Shown: positions 55,001 through 63,802, numbered from the stretch's first letter. The stretch is DNA of 64,000 nt from Candidatus Poribacteria bacterium (GCA_022827885.1 JAJEIP010000082.1:37401-101400); one strand, 5' to 3'. Program-made: numbers and translations. Notes: generated from the sequence alone by a model not told the origin.

Positions 55001-55327
55001 TTACTCCTGCCATCTCCCTTTATCGTACTCTGCATGGGTTAGAATTTTATTAATCGTAACTCTCCGATCCTCTGGGTTATATTGTATAGAGGCAATCAGA
55101 CGAAAATTGTTACCACCTATATTGAAGACTGTCCATATTTTATCTTGCGGATTGAATCTATTCCTCCGTACTTTTACCTGATCTGTATATGGGAAAATCC
55201 TACGTAAATCAACGAATGAATTAAAAGTTTCCTGACGCATCAGGTTATACCAGCGGTTGAGCGCGGATCTGGCATTCGGATGTCTTTGTGCAAATTCGAT
55301 TATTACATTTCGTCCAGTAATATTCAT
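55001..55327 (-). CDS. higB: HigB-family toxin 2
   Basis: 108 residues. FAQRHPNARSALNRWYNLM, RRIFPYTDQVKVRRNRF, TVFNIGGNNFRLIASIQY and the terminal THAEYDKG are the HigB (pfam HigB_toxin) pattern; E. coli HigB has VFPSLDNFKY, VFNVGGNELRVVA and THKEYD in the same places. HigB members cleave mRNA on the ribosome. Overlapping operon layout with its TPR partner. The paralogue is at 57464. Confidence 0.88.
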   Translation of the reverse strand: MNITGRNVIIEFAQRHPNARSALNRWYNLMRQETFNSFVDLRRIFPYTDQVKVRRNRFNPQDKIWTVFNIGGNNFRLIASIQYNPEDRRVTINKILTHAEYDKGRWQE

Positions 55328-55354
55328 TAGGTATTTTCAGAAGGAGGCATTTCT

Positions 55355-57451
55355 TTAATCATCACGCCGAGGTTTTTTGTTACGCCGCTTTGAGGTTGCC
55401 TGATTGACTGTGGATTCCTTACTACTCTTCAAGACAGTTTCCTTCTCCACCATATCAGGTTGTCGTAACCTTTCCTCAATAACAGCTTTGAGATCAGAAC
55501 TTCCCTGCTGTTCTGCTAACTCCAAAGCAGTCTGGAAATCTAATCTCGCCTCATCAATCTCCTTCAAGCTAACCTTTACTGTTCCTCGATTGACATAAGC
55601 TTCAATATAATCAGGCTTTATGTGAATCGCCTTGGTGTAGTCAGCAATAGCATCTTCAAATTCTTCGCATACGAATTTATCAATCGCTCGATTGTAGTAA
55701 GCGGTTGCATAATCAGGCTTTACCTGAATCGCCTTGGTGTAATCAGCAATAGCAGACTCGTGCTGACCGAGTTCGGCTTGTAAAATACCCCTATTGTTGT
55801 AGGCATCGGTGTAATCAGGTTTCAGACGAATCGCCTCCGTATAATCAGCCAGAGCCTCATCGTGTTGACCCAGTTTGACTTGTGAAAGACCTCGAACATT
55901 ATAGACCTCAACAAAATTAGGACTTAACTTAATCGCCTTATTGCAGTCAGAGATAGCCAAGTCACATTGGCCAAGTAAGTTTCTCCCAAAAGCCCGATAG
56001 TAATAAATATTAGCAGAGTTAAATCCCAATTCAATTGCTTCATTAAAATCAGCGACAGCAGACTCGTAGTTGCCGAGGAGGTGCTTTACATATCCTCTGT
56101 TGTAGTAAGTTTCAGCATCATCAGGATTTAATTCAATTGCTTTATTAAAATCAACAATGGCAGACTCGTAGTTGCCGAGGAAACTCTTTGTAGCCCCTTT
56201 GTTGTTATAAGCTACAGGATGATTGGGGGCTAGCTCAATTGCTTTGTCAAAATCAGCAATGGCAGACTCGTGATTGCCAAGCCGATCCTTCGCAAGTCCT
56301 CTATTATTGAGAGCAGCAATATTATTTCGCTTCAATTCCAAAGATTTGTCAAAATCAACAATCGCAGATTCATGTTGATTAAGAAAACCCTTTGCACATG
56401 CCCTATTATAGTAGACCTCAGCCATTTTTGGATCCAACCCAATCACTTTATCAAAATCAGCAATGGCAGACTTATATTGGCCCAAATTAACCTTCGCAGT
56501 TCCCCGATTGAAATGTAATTTAACGGAGTTAGGTTTTAACTTGATCCCCTTATTAAAGTCAGCGATTGCCTCTTTGAATCTTCCAGATTTCAATTTGGCC
56601 GTACCCAGATTGTAGTAGATATTAGCAAAATTAGGATTTAATTCTACTACCTTATCAAAGTCAGCAATTGACTTATCAAATTTATCGAGTTTTCCGTTCG
56701 CAATACCCCGATTATAGTAAGCATCAGCAAAATTGGGATTTGATTCTATCACCTTACTGAAGTCAGTTATCGCTTTCTCATATTGGCCGAGATTATTCCT
56801 TGCAATACCCCGATTATAGAAGGCTTCCCAGAAATCAGGTTTCAACGCACTTGCCTTTTCATAAGCGGCGAGGGCTTTTTCCATCCAACTGCCTTCCCCA
56901 AGGAGGTAACCAATTGAAAAAAAAGCTTGCGCAGCGAGTTCGTTGTCGCTCAGTTTAGGCGAGTTTGCAGCGAGCTGCTTGTTTTCGCTTGCCACTTCTA
57001 TCGGTCCTTCCTCTGCCAACTCTGGAAACAATTCTGTCAGTTTCGGAACGTAGGTATCTTCATAGTTGTCAATAAGCCGGATAATAAATTCCATTAGCGG
57101 TGCTAAGGGATGACTTTCATTTTCACCTATCGAATAGATTAACTTTTCTAGTATCCCATCCAACCACTGATACTCATCTTTCGTTAATTTGATGACACCG
57201 TAATGTCCGTGCTTTTGTCCAAAATCGATTAATCCGTCTAACACCTCTGTTAACCATTGGTAGGCACTCTCAGGATAGTTCGCCCTCTCAACAGTGGACG
57301 ATATTTGAATCTGCACCCGAATTTGTATCGGTTCAGAACTCTCAGATAATTGAGAGGAGTTCAGTGTTAAATCGGGGACAGCAGCATCCCAATCCAAAGT
57401 TCCTGCTGGTATTGCTGATACATCAAACTCAGGTTGTGTTCGCATCAACAT
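55355..57451 (-). CDS. HigA-N-like/TPR protein, putative antitoxin 1 (fourteen TPR units)
   Basis: 698 residues. The first 150 residues match the other copy, including a doubled YQWL-x-x-(V/I)L helix unit and the HigA-like SHPLAPLMEFIIRLIDNYED block. Then about fourteen 34-residue TPR units (residues about 175-650; typical unit NRGIAK-x-x-LG-x-Y-x-SAIADFDKAIEL-x-P), and a Lys/Arg-rich end (SKRRNKKPRRDD). Many units are very alike at DNA level, which fits recent expansion. It starts 12 bases after HigB copy 1. Confidence 0.72.
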   Translation of the reverse strand: MLMRTQPEFDVSAIPAGTLDWDAAVPDLTLNSSQLSESSEPIQIRVQIQISSTVERANYPESAYQWLTEVLDGLIDFGQKHGHYGVIKLTKDEYQWLDGILEKLIYSIGENESHPLAPLMEFIIRLIDNYEDTYVPKLTELFPELAEEGPIEVASENKQLAANSPKLSDNELAAQAFFSIGYLLGEGSWMEKALAAYEKASALKPDFWEAFYNRGIARNNLGQYEKAITDFSKVIESNPNFADAYYNRGIANGKLDKFDKSIADFDKVVELNPNFANIYYNLGTAKLKSGRFKEAIADFNKGIKLKPNSVKLHFNRGTAKVNLGQYKSAIADFDKVIGLDPKMAEVYYNRACAKGFLNQHESAIVDFDKSLELKRNNIAALNNRGLAKDRLGNHESAIADFDKAIELAPNHPVAYNNKGATKSFLGNYESAIVDFNKAIELNPDDAETYYNRGYVKHLLGNYESAVADFNEAIELGFNSANIYYYRAFGRNLLGQCDLAISDCNKAIKLSPNFVEVYNVRGLSQVKLGQHDEALADYTEAIRLKPDYTDAYNNRGILQAELGQHESAIADYTKAIQVKPDYATAYYNRAIDKFVCEEFEDAIADYTKAIHIKPDYIEAYVNRGTVKVSLKEIDEARLDFQTALELAEQQGSSDLKAVIEERLRQPDMVEKETVLKSSKESTVNQATSKRRNKKPRRDD

Positions 57452-57463
57452 AATTTAGCCCTT

Positions 57464-57781
57464 TTATCTCCGTTTGCTATACTCTGCATGCGTTTCTACC
57501 TTTAGGATAATGACACGCTGCACTTTATATCGCACGAATGCAGTAAGACGCGCCTTGTTCCCGCCAATGTTAAAGACTATCGATGTTATTTCTTCACCCG
57601 GCTGTCCGAAATCTTCTGCTGGAACTTTCACCGGAGAAGCGCGCGGAAACATTGCACGCAAATCTTCAAGAGATTTAAAACTTCCTTGCTCTATTAGGTT
57701 ATACCACCGATTAAGTGAGGATCTGGTATTTGGGTGTCTCTGGGCAAATTCGTTCAGTTTTTCTTCGCCTGTAATATGCAT
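57464..57781 (-). CDS. higB: HigB-family toxin 1
   Basis: 105 residues. EFAQRHPNTRSSLNRWYNLI, RAMFPRASPVKVPAEDF, SIVFNIGGNKARLTAFVRY and VETHAEYSKR. The family pattern is as at 55001. The sequence differs from copy 2 at roughly half of positions, so the duplication is not very recent. First gene of the four-gene operon; the promoter is at 57994. Confidence 0.88.
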   Translation of the reverse strand: MHITGEEKLNEFAQRHPNTRSSLNRWYNLIEQGSFKSLEDLRAMFPRASPVKVPAEDFGQPGEEITSIVFNIGGNKARLTAFVRYKVQRVIILKVETHAEYSKRR

Positions 57782-57867
57782 TTGTAGACAAGATCCGCCT
57801 TTTAGTCAGTCACGTCAAGTTATCTGCCCAACTATTATAACCTAAGTTGCCACTTATTTATACACAT

Positions 57868-57933
57868 AGCACTCCGCTGGAGTGCCGGGGATTAAATACA
57901 CCATTTTCTATAGACATATCACCCCGCTGGGGT
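57868..57933. repeat. Two CACxCCGCTGGxGTG palindromes in the higB leader
   Basis: CACTCCGCTGGAGTG (57868-57882) and CACCCCGCTGGGGTG (57919-57933), 51 bases apart, each preceded by ACATA. They sit in the leader between promoter and HigB 1. Could be operators or RNA hairpins, or copies of a dispersed repeat. Confidence 0.65.
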
Positions 57934-57993
57934 GAAGAACGCGTTGAAAAGGATTCTGCAAACACATAGCATTCGTTAGTAGCAAGTTGGGTT

Positions 57994-58022
57994 ATTATAC
58001 CACACAAGAACCGAGTTGTCAA
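57994..58022 (-). promoter_or_regulatory. Consensus promoter of the HigB/TPR operon
   Basis: On the minus strand TTGACA (58022-58017), 17 bases, TATAAT (57999-57994). The leader to HigB 1 is about 205 bases. It begins 28 bases downstream of the restriction-modification gene's stop. Confidence 0.8.
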
Positions 58023-58049
58023 AAAACAACTGTAGCAAAAACGCACATC

Positions 58050-61000
58050 CTATGCCTCACCGTCAATATCTAACTCCGACAACCGCTCAACAATCTCCAC
58101 CGTCTCCACACTTACGCCGATGACCTTCCGAATGAGATCTACGATATACTCTTCATCATCTGCACGATTTGGATCGTTCTCAATACCGCTCCGTCTATCC
58201 GTTTTTATACGATACTGATCGACAACCCACTCCAATGCTGAGCGGTTCCCTAACCGATACTGAAACGCTTCCGTCGGAACCCCACTCAATGTCAGAAAAT
58301 CATTGTATTTTATCTGTGTTTTGTCTTTGGAGAACCGCATCTGCTCCACACGCCACTCCAATGCCATGCCTTCAGTTTCAATCAGATCGAGTTGATATTT
58401 CGGTTGATCTTCATAGTGGACATGAATATCTGCTAATCGTCTTCCTGCTTCGACAAATTCCCAGAACGCAGTTACAAACGGGATATGCGGCAAATCTCGC
58501 TTGAGGTTCGCCTGATACTGCTCGCGATATGTAGGATGGTGCAGGAGCGCGTAGATATAGTGGAAAATGTCCCATTTGGTGATTTTCTCATCTCTATAAT
58601 GTTTCCGGAACTGCGTCAATGCCCACTCTGTGATATTCTCTCGCCGGTTTGTGCCACCTTCGTCGTAGATATAGAAGGGAAAGCACTGTCCAGGCGAGCC
58701 AAAACCGCCTGTCACAATATGTCCAGGAATAAGATTGCTCATAAGACAGGTGAACGGTTTTTCTGGGGTCATATTTACACAGATTACGCGATTTTCTTTC
58801 TCTGTATCAGGGGTCGGAAAGATACGCGGAAAGACAAAGACTCGTTGATTCAACATTCTATCAAAGAATAGATTCGTCTTCGTAAATGGTCTATAGAGAT
58901 GCCGTCTGATTTTTGACAGGGTAAACTCAGCGGTATGTCCGCCCTTTAGTTGTGATTTTAAGCCTGAACTCCAACTAATCTGCTTGTTATCATAACTCAC
59001 AAAATCGTCCACATCTTCATCTGGATTCCCTCTCCGTTCCCAGTTGAACACTTGCGAATTGTAAAACTTGATTGTCCGCTGTATATTCTCGGCAAGAGTA
59101 TCTTGATTGAAGTTAATGACCCATGCATCCCGATTCGTCTGAACCCCACTGCTAAATTGGTGGAAGATCACACCTGAAACCTCACCCTTCTCTGCTTTTG
59201 CTGCCTTACTTCCGATTGGCATAAAGGTTTCAAAATCCTCACGCAGTCCCTCGGTGAGCCATGTATGTCGTGCATCGGGTTGAATCGTTTGCCAATTAAC
59301 ACTGCCGACGTGTTCACATGTGTCCAGAAATTCAAACGTTGTTTCTTTGTTCATCTCAGCGGTCTCGCCGTTGTAAAAAATACGGACAGGTCCTTTACCG
59401 TCTTGATGCTTTTTCACAAACAGGTTGATGCTCACCCCCACCTGAATGTCAAAGACATTGGAATCGCCTGCGTGACCTTTACGGACATTGCCCCCCAAAT
59501 CCAAGAGATAGATCGCATCACACGCCTCAGCGAGGTGTTTCCGCATCCCGTCGAATGCCTGACCGGTGATAAAGTTATGGTTCGTTACAAATGCGACAAT
59601 CCCCTCCCCTTCAATCCGATCCAATGCCCAGAAAATCGCTTTGACGTAGGGATCGTAGAGTGAAGTTTTGTTCGTCGCATTGGAGGCTTGAGCATACGTC
59701 TCCTGAATCTGTTTATCCAACACAGGATATTTCCGATTCCGATTGGCATCGTTTTCATCCATCTGCCGCGCATTGTAGGGTGGATTTCCGATCACGACAA
59801 ACATCTCGGTTTGCTTCTGTTTTTCGACCCGACGGGTGTTCTCTGGTGCGAACATGGATAACTGGCGTTCCGTTGTCAAATCAAAGGTGTCCACAAGACA
59901 GAGGTTATCAAAAGGCTGATACTGTTTTGTGGCAACGTAGAACTCATGCTCAATGTTCATACTCGCAATGTAATACGGCATCAGCAAGACTTCATTGCAG
60001 TGGAGTTCATCGCTATATTTCGCTTTGAGTGCGGTTTTGTTGATTTCTTGTATGAGCCGCACGACGAAGTTGCCAGTGCCGACGAATGGGTCGATGAGGT
60101 GAACCCCTGTATCCGAAAGTGAACGTCCAAACTCGGTTTCAAGGAGATGTGAAACGCTTTTTACCATGAAATTGACAATCGGCTGCGGTGTATAGACGAT
60201 GCCGTGTGTATCCGCAACCTTGACAGAGAAGCCTTGAAAAAATTGTTCGTACACGGTATTGAGAAAGTGTTGTTTCTGAGAGAAGTCAATAAAGGTTGCA
60301 GCGGCGTGTTGAATTGCACTATAGAAGGGAGACAGTTCTCGGAGGAATTCGGAGCGGTTATAGGCGCGCTCTGTAAGCGTGTCAATCACATTTTCAATTT
60401 CGCGTGCGATGATATTTCGGCGTGTAAAATCGCGATTGTCAAAGACAGTGGAGAAGATTTCTTCCGTCAAGAGGTGTTGGATGAGCATCTCCTCTACAGC
60501 CGCTTTCGCGAGGTTGGGGTTAATCGCCTCCTGACAGTGGCGGTGGAAATCGGCGAACGCCTCCCGAAACCGCGTATTGGTGTCTTCCTCTTTTCGGATC
60601 AACGCAGCTGCGCGTTTCCCGAGTGCTGGCACTTTGTCTTTGAATTCAACAACGGCGCGTTCCCAGTTAGCAACATCCGCTTGCTGGTAACTGAAGAAGG
60701 TGTGAAGAGCTTGGATAAATGATTCTGGGTCGGCGATGTCTACATCCATGACCTCTTGTCCATCTTGATAGAGGACGGCGCGTTCTTGGGTCGTAAAGAG
60801 AATGTTATCTTGTGGATAGTCTACATCGAATTTCTCTCTAATCACTGTAGGGAAGGGGTCGTGGAGGTCTTTCGCTTCCCAGTAGCCGCGTGGCAAGCCG
60901 AAGTCGTTATCGGTGAGCATCCCATCGACGTAAATCGTCCTGTTTTGCGGCGTTCGGAGCGATTTCTCGCAGATAAGCGTTAGATTATTTTGTCGGGCAT

Positions 61001-61127
61001 AGTGTTGGAGGAGCGTTGCAAAGGCGAGTCGGATTTCGGTTTCATTCGTCGCGCCGAGACTTTCGTATTGTTTGAGTTCGGCGTAAAAGGCTTTTATCGG
61101 TTTGTGCGTCGGCTTGATGTCTCGCAT
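58050..61127 (-). CDS. Type ISP-like/type IIG restriction-modification enzyme
   Basis: 1025 residues. N-terminal PD-(D/E)xK-like nuclease site (YVDGML...GYWEAKDL, D and ExK, residues about 65-95), helical linker to about 300, then an N6-adenine methyltransferase with IDPFVGTGNFVVRLI (motif I), and IGNPPYNARQ (motif IV NPPY), and a C-terminal target-recognition region to 1025 in the manner of type ISP and BREX/DISARM-neighbour enzymes. No SF2 helicase lobes are visible between nuclease and methylase, unlike full type ISP. It would methylate and cleave DNA as one chain. Single gene, upstream of the HigB/TPR operon. Confidence 0.82.
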   Translation of the reverse strand: MRDIKPTHKPIKAFYAELKQYESLGATNETEIRLAFATLLQHYARQNNLTLICEKSLRTPQNRTIYVDGMLTDNDFGLPRGYWEAKDLHDPFPTVIREKFDVDYPQDNILFTTQERAVLYQDGQEVMDVDIADPESFIQALHTFFSYQQADVANWERAVVEFKDKVPALGKRAAALIRKEEDTNTRFREAFADFHRHCQEAINPNLAKAAVEEMLIQHLLTEEIFSTVFDNRDFTRRNIIAREIENVIDTLTERAYNRSEFLRELSPFYSAIQHAAATFIDFSQKQHFLNTVYEQFFQGFSVKVADTHGIVYTPQPIVNFMVKSVSHLLETEFGRSLSDTGVHLIDPFVGTGNFVVRLIQEINKTALKAKYSDELHCNEVLLMPYYIASMNIEHEFYVATKQYQPFDNLCLVDTFDLTTERQLSMFAPENTRRVEKQKQTEMFVVIGNPPYNARQMDENDANRNRKYPVLDKQIQETYAQASNATNKTSLYDPYVKAIFWALDRIEGEGIVAFVTNHNFITGQAFDGMRKHLAEACDAIYLLDLGGNVRKGHAGDSNVFDIQVGVSINLFVKKHQDGKGPVRIFYNGETAEMNKETTFEFLDTCEHVGSVNWQTIQPDARHTWLTEGLREDFETFMPIGSKAAKAEKGEVSGVIFHQFSSGVQTNRDAWVINFNQDTLAENIQRTIKFYNSQVFNWERRGNPDEDVDDFVSYDNKQISWSSGLKSQLKGGHTAEFTLSKIRRHLYRPFTKTNLFFDRMLNQRVFVFPRIFPTPDTEKENRVICVNMTPEKPFTCLMSNLIPGHIVTGGFGSPGQCFPFYIYDEGGTNRRENITEWALTQFRKHYRDEKITKWDIFHYIYALLHHPTYREQYQANLKRDLPHIPFVTAFWEFVEAGRRLADIHVHYEDQPKYQLDLIETEGMALEWRVEQMRFSKDKTQIKYNDFLTLSGVPTEAFQYRLGNRSALEWVVDQYRIKTDRRSGIENDPNRADDEEYIVDLIRKVIGVSVETVEIVERLSELDIDGEA

Positions 61128-61219
61128 CCTCGTGTTGTCTCCCTAATTCATCAATTTATGTGAAGTATATTACACACAAACCTACAGTAGACTGCAAGCG
61201 AAAATAGACATATAATCAT

Positions 61220-61248
61220 TTGACAGAAAATCGTTTTTAGCGTATAAT
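61220..61248 (+). promoter_or_regulatory. Perfect promoter pointing away from the restriction gene, no gene follows
   Basis: TTGACA (61220-61225), 17 bases, TATAAT (61243-61248). The transcript would run through two MITEs and antisense into the TnpB gene. No plus-strand gene is found before 63025. Confidence 0.65.
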
Positions 61249-61252
61249 AATT

Positions 61253-61409
61253 TATGGTAAACTTTAGAATTAATTAGGCATTCAAAACCGGTGCGGTTAG
61301 ATGAAGATTAATTTATTAATTCGGTAATTTCCTAACGAATCCGGTGCGGTTGGGAAACCGCACCTACCGGGCCTGGGTAAACGTCTTTTTATTTTTCAGG
61401 TCTACCATA
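61253..61409. mobile_element. MITE of about 157 bp with IS630-type ends
   Basis: TATGGTAAACTTTAGAATTA at the left, ...GGTCTACCATA at the right. Contains the GGTGCGGTT/AACCGCACC palindrome at 61343-61364 followed by TACCGGGCCTGGG. Shares over 40 bases at its left with the right end of the composite region at 40833. Confidence 0.6.
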
Positions 61410-61414
61410 GAAAT

Positions 61415-61540
61415 AGGACTTACGCAATTTTGATCATAGCACGCGCCGTTAGAGGGAGAACTTTAAAAAAACATAGACGTTCTCGTAGCACAGGAGCCCA
61501 ACGGTTTCCTATGCTACAAAAGAGGAGATGCGTAAGTCCT
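61415..61540. mobile_element. MITE with AGGACTTACGCA ends, copy 2
   Basis: AGGACTTACGCA (61415-61426) and TGCGTAAGTCCT (61529-61540), 126 bp. Interior shares GTTAGAGGGAG, poly-A and ATGCTACAAAAGAG with copy 1 at 41997. It lies 7 bases from the right end of the TnpB element. Confidence 0.75.
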
Positions 61541-61547
61541 AAAGAAT

Positions 61548-61700
61548 GTCAAGTACCCAAGTCTAAAGACTTGGGCTTGCGAAAGAGCGTTTAGCTCCAG
61601 CAAGCCAGTTGCAACAACTGATTTCTCGTTTCACAGAGGATGGTATCCCATACCTCTCCACGAAGGGCGCAAGCCGCCCTGTGTAGTATATTCAATGCCG
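61548..61700 (-). ncRNA. Probable reRNA (omegaRNA) region at the tnpB 3' end
   Basis: In TnpB elements the guide RNA covers the gene's 3' end and the right end, and its guide is the flanking DNA. Here that includes a CCCAAGTC/GACTTGGG stem at 61557-61576 and conserved-looking GC-rich sequence. The guide would then start at 61547 on the minus strand and read ATTCTTTAGGACTTACGCAT, which is the terminus of the adjacent MITE. The 5' limit is a guess. Confidence 0.45.
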
Positions 61701-62802
61701 CGTTGTGGTCGCGGTCGAGTTTCAAGCCACAAGATTTACAATGGAACACACGTTCAGACAACTTCAGTTTGATAGGCGATTTTTGGCAACATTCCGAACA
61801 CGTTTGACTTGTGTGGTGGGGTGGCACTTGATGGAAATATTTACCATCTCGTTTTGCCACCCAGTCGCACCACTTAAAGAACATGCCCCAGGACGCGTCA
61901 GCAATAGACTTGGCGAGATGTCGGTTCTTTACCATATTGCGAGGTTTGAGTTTTTCGGCAACAACCGCATCAAAGTCTTTGTGGTGAAAAAGTTTGTAGA
62001 CGGCCTTGGCGATAAAGTCAAGACGTTGACACGCTACAATATCGTATTGCTTTGCCAGAGCGTCTTTTGCCTTATACCAGCGTTTACTCCGGTATTGCTT
62101 ACGCGAAAGGTCGCGATGCAAGCGTATCAACTTCTGTTCGCAAGTCCGATAAAAGCGAGGGTTCTCCTCTTTTTCACCGTCAGAAGTCGTCAGAAAGTCG
62201 TGTGTGCCAACGTCTACACCACACGCAGATTTGGGAACACAAGGGACCGTATCAGGCACTTCGCAAACGATAAAGACATACCAGCCGCGCGCCGTCTTTT
62301 TCAACGTGACCTCTTTCGGGTCTCCGATGAGCGGACGGTGCTGGCGGATCTTCACTTCACCGAGTTTCGGCACTTTCAAACGGTTATACCGAGTGCCGGT
62401 TTCACGGATAGGGTTCTGACGAACACGTTCACCTGTCTTGCGTTTATATTTTCGCAGTTCCCACGTCAACGAACGGACAGAACGCTTGAATTTAGGGTAT
62501 CCCTTTTTCTTTGCTCCCTCTTTGCACCGGCGTTGAAAATGTTCGTATGCAGCGGTGACGCGCTTGATCGTGGAAACTTGCATATCCTGGGGATGTTCGG
62601 AATAGTGGGAAGTGGTCGCGCGGAGGGCCTTCAGATGGTTGATCTGGTCATACATCGACACAGACTTACTGCCATAGTCCCACATCTGATGCCGCATCTG
62701 GAGCATATAGTTCTGCAACTGTTTCTGGTGGCGCGTCTCCGCAAAGAGCCACTGCTCCTCTGTTTTCGTAGGGTTTGCACGATATTTAAAGGTGTGTTTC
62801 AT
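61591..62802 (-). CDS. tnpB: TnpB RNA-guided endonuclease
   Basis: 403 residues. RuvC acidic residues are all present: D197 in CGVDVGTHDF, E283 in VVAEKLKPRN, D365 in KLDRDHNAALN. The zinc finger is C335-SEC-C338 and C355-KSC-C358. N-terminal 190 residues form the wedge/REC-like part with RYNRLKVPKLG. TnpB cuts DNA next to a short TAM, guided by a reRNA from its own 3' end, and so preserves the element. An intact active copy on sequence. Confidence 0.93.
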   Translation of the reverse strand: MKHTFKYRANPTKTEEQWLFAETRHQKQLQNYMLQMRHQMWDYGSKSVSMYDQINHLKALRATTSHYSEHPQDMQVSTIKRVTAAYEHFQRRCKEGAKKKGYPKFKRSVRSLTWELRKYKRKTGERVRQNPIRETGTRYNRLKVPKLGEVKIRQHRPLIGDPKEVTLKKTARGWYVFIVCEVPDTVPCVPKSACGVDVGTHDFLTTSDGEKEENPRFYRTCEQKLIRLHRDLSRKQYRSKRWYKAKDALAKQYDIVACQRLDFIAKAVYKLFHHKDFDAVVAEKLKPRNMVKNRHLAKSIADASWGMFFKWCDWVAKRDGKYFHQVPPHHTSQTCSECCQKSPIKLKLSERVFHCKSCGLKLDRDHNAALNILHRAACALRGEVWDTILCETRNQLLQLACWS

Positions 62803-63024
62803 GATTTATCAAGTATCAAGTCTTTAACCCCTGATAAGTGGGTGGGACCGACACGTAGCCTTGCAGCTACGCTTATCATGTCGGTCCAACTTGATACATC
62901 TATTAAACCATAATTTGTTGAGGATGTCAAGTGTTTTTTCAAAAAAACGCTGTGGCCTCCTATACGAGGGAAACCTATTTTCCTCTCCCGAATGAATTTG
63001 GGGGTTTCCAATCCGTAAAATCTG

Positions 63025-63687
63025 ATGAAAACCTGTTTGCTGCTACCGGCTTACAATGAATCTAAGACCATTGGACGGATAATTCAGGAATCCTCTGTGT
63101 TCATCAGTGAGATTGTTGTCATTGATGACGGCTCATCAGATGAAACAGCAGAGATCGCAGCTGCATGCGGGGCAGTCTGTTTGACAAACCCTACGAACCG
63201 TGGGAAAGGGAACGCCTTACGAAAGGGGTTCGCCTATGCCCTCGAACACGGATACGAGTCAGTTTTCACGATGGATAGCGATGGGCAACATCAGCCTGCG
63301 GATATACCCCGTTTCTTGGAACACTTTGACGATACGGGTCCGGATATACTCATAGGGGCAAGAGAAACCAAGGATTTTCGGACATCCATGCCGCTTCACA
63401 GACGGATGAATAACTGCTTCATTTCTTATGTCGGTTCAAAGTTGTGTGGGCAACGGGTGCCAGATTTTCAATCGGGATATCGGTTGATTCGTGCTGAAGT
63501 CCTGCGACAGGTTCACTTGGAGACGGAGCGTTATGAAATGGAGTCGGAACTCCTGATAAAAGCCGGACGACTCGGGTTCCGAATCGAAAGTTTACCGATC
63601 CAGACCCGTTACGGCGACGAGGTCAGCCATATCAAACCGCTTCGAGAGATATGGCTTTTTACGAGATTGTTGCTGCGGAGTTTATGA
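63025..63687 (+). CDS. Glycosyltransferase family 2 (DPM1/polyprenol-type)
   Basis: 220 residues of GT-A fold. LLPAYNESKTIGRII, IVVIDDGSSDETAEIA, NRGKGNALRKGFAYAL and the DxD in TMDSDGQHQPADI, then VPDFQSGYRLIRA. This resembles dolichol-phosphate mannosyltransferase-like enzymes, without the C-terminal membrane domain. Makes a polyprenyl-phosphate sugar or adds sugars to lipids. No RBS of note. Stand-alone gene. Confidence 0.88.
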   Translation: MKTCLLLPAYNESKTIGRIIQESSVFISEIVVIDDGSSDETAEIAAACGAVCLTNPTNRGKGNALRKGFAYALEHGYESVFTMDSDGQHQPADIPRFLEHFDDTGPDILIGARETKDFRTSMPLHRRMNNCFISYVGSKLCGQRVPDFQSGYRLIRAEVLRQVHLETERYEMESELLIKAGRLGFRIESLPIQTRYGDEVSHIKPLREIWLFTRLLLRSL

Positions 63688-63802
63688 CGCGTCGGTGGGG
63701 GGTTATGTGCCATCGGTTTTCGGTTACAAGTGGGTCTTGATGAACCACAGGGTCATTCAGTTTTAAGAAATTATCGGATTTCGCGCCTTTTTGGAGCGAT
63801 CC

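Larger units (their letters stand above)
61548..62925 (-). mobile_element. TnpB-only IS200/IS605-group (IS1341-like) element
   Basis: On the minus strand the left side is preceded by TTGAC (62930-62926), with an imperfect stem (ATGTATCAAGTTGGACCGAC, then GTAGC/GCTAC, then GTCGGTCCCACC) about 25 bases in. The right side has CCCAAGTC-TAAA-GACTTGGG as a hairpin and closes with TTGAC at 61552-61548. These features match ISDra2-like ends. No tnpA is present, so transposition would need help in trans. Boundaries are inferred. Confidence 0.65.

Noticed and set aside
55355..57451. Regular 102-bp repeats as a possible CRISPR or satellite
   Set aside because: The period equals 34 codons and encodes TPR units in frame; repeats are variable and have no spacer structure.
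61705..62913. 402-codon open frame on the plus strand across the TnpB gene
   Set aside because: Exact antisense of an intact tnpB with full catalytic motifs. The plus-strand product has no recognisable domain; the length follows from the codon bias of tnpB.
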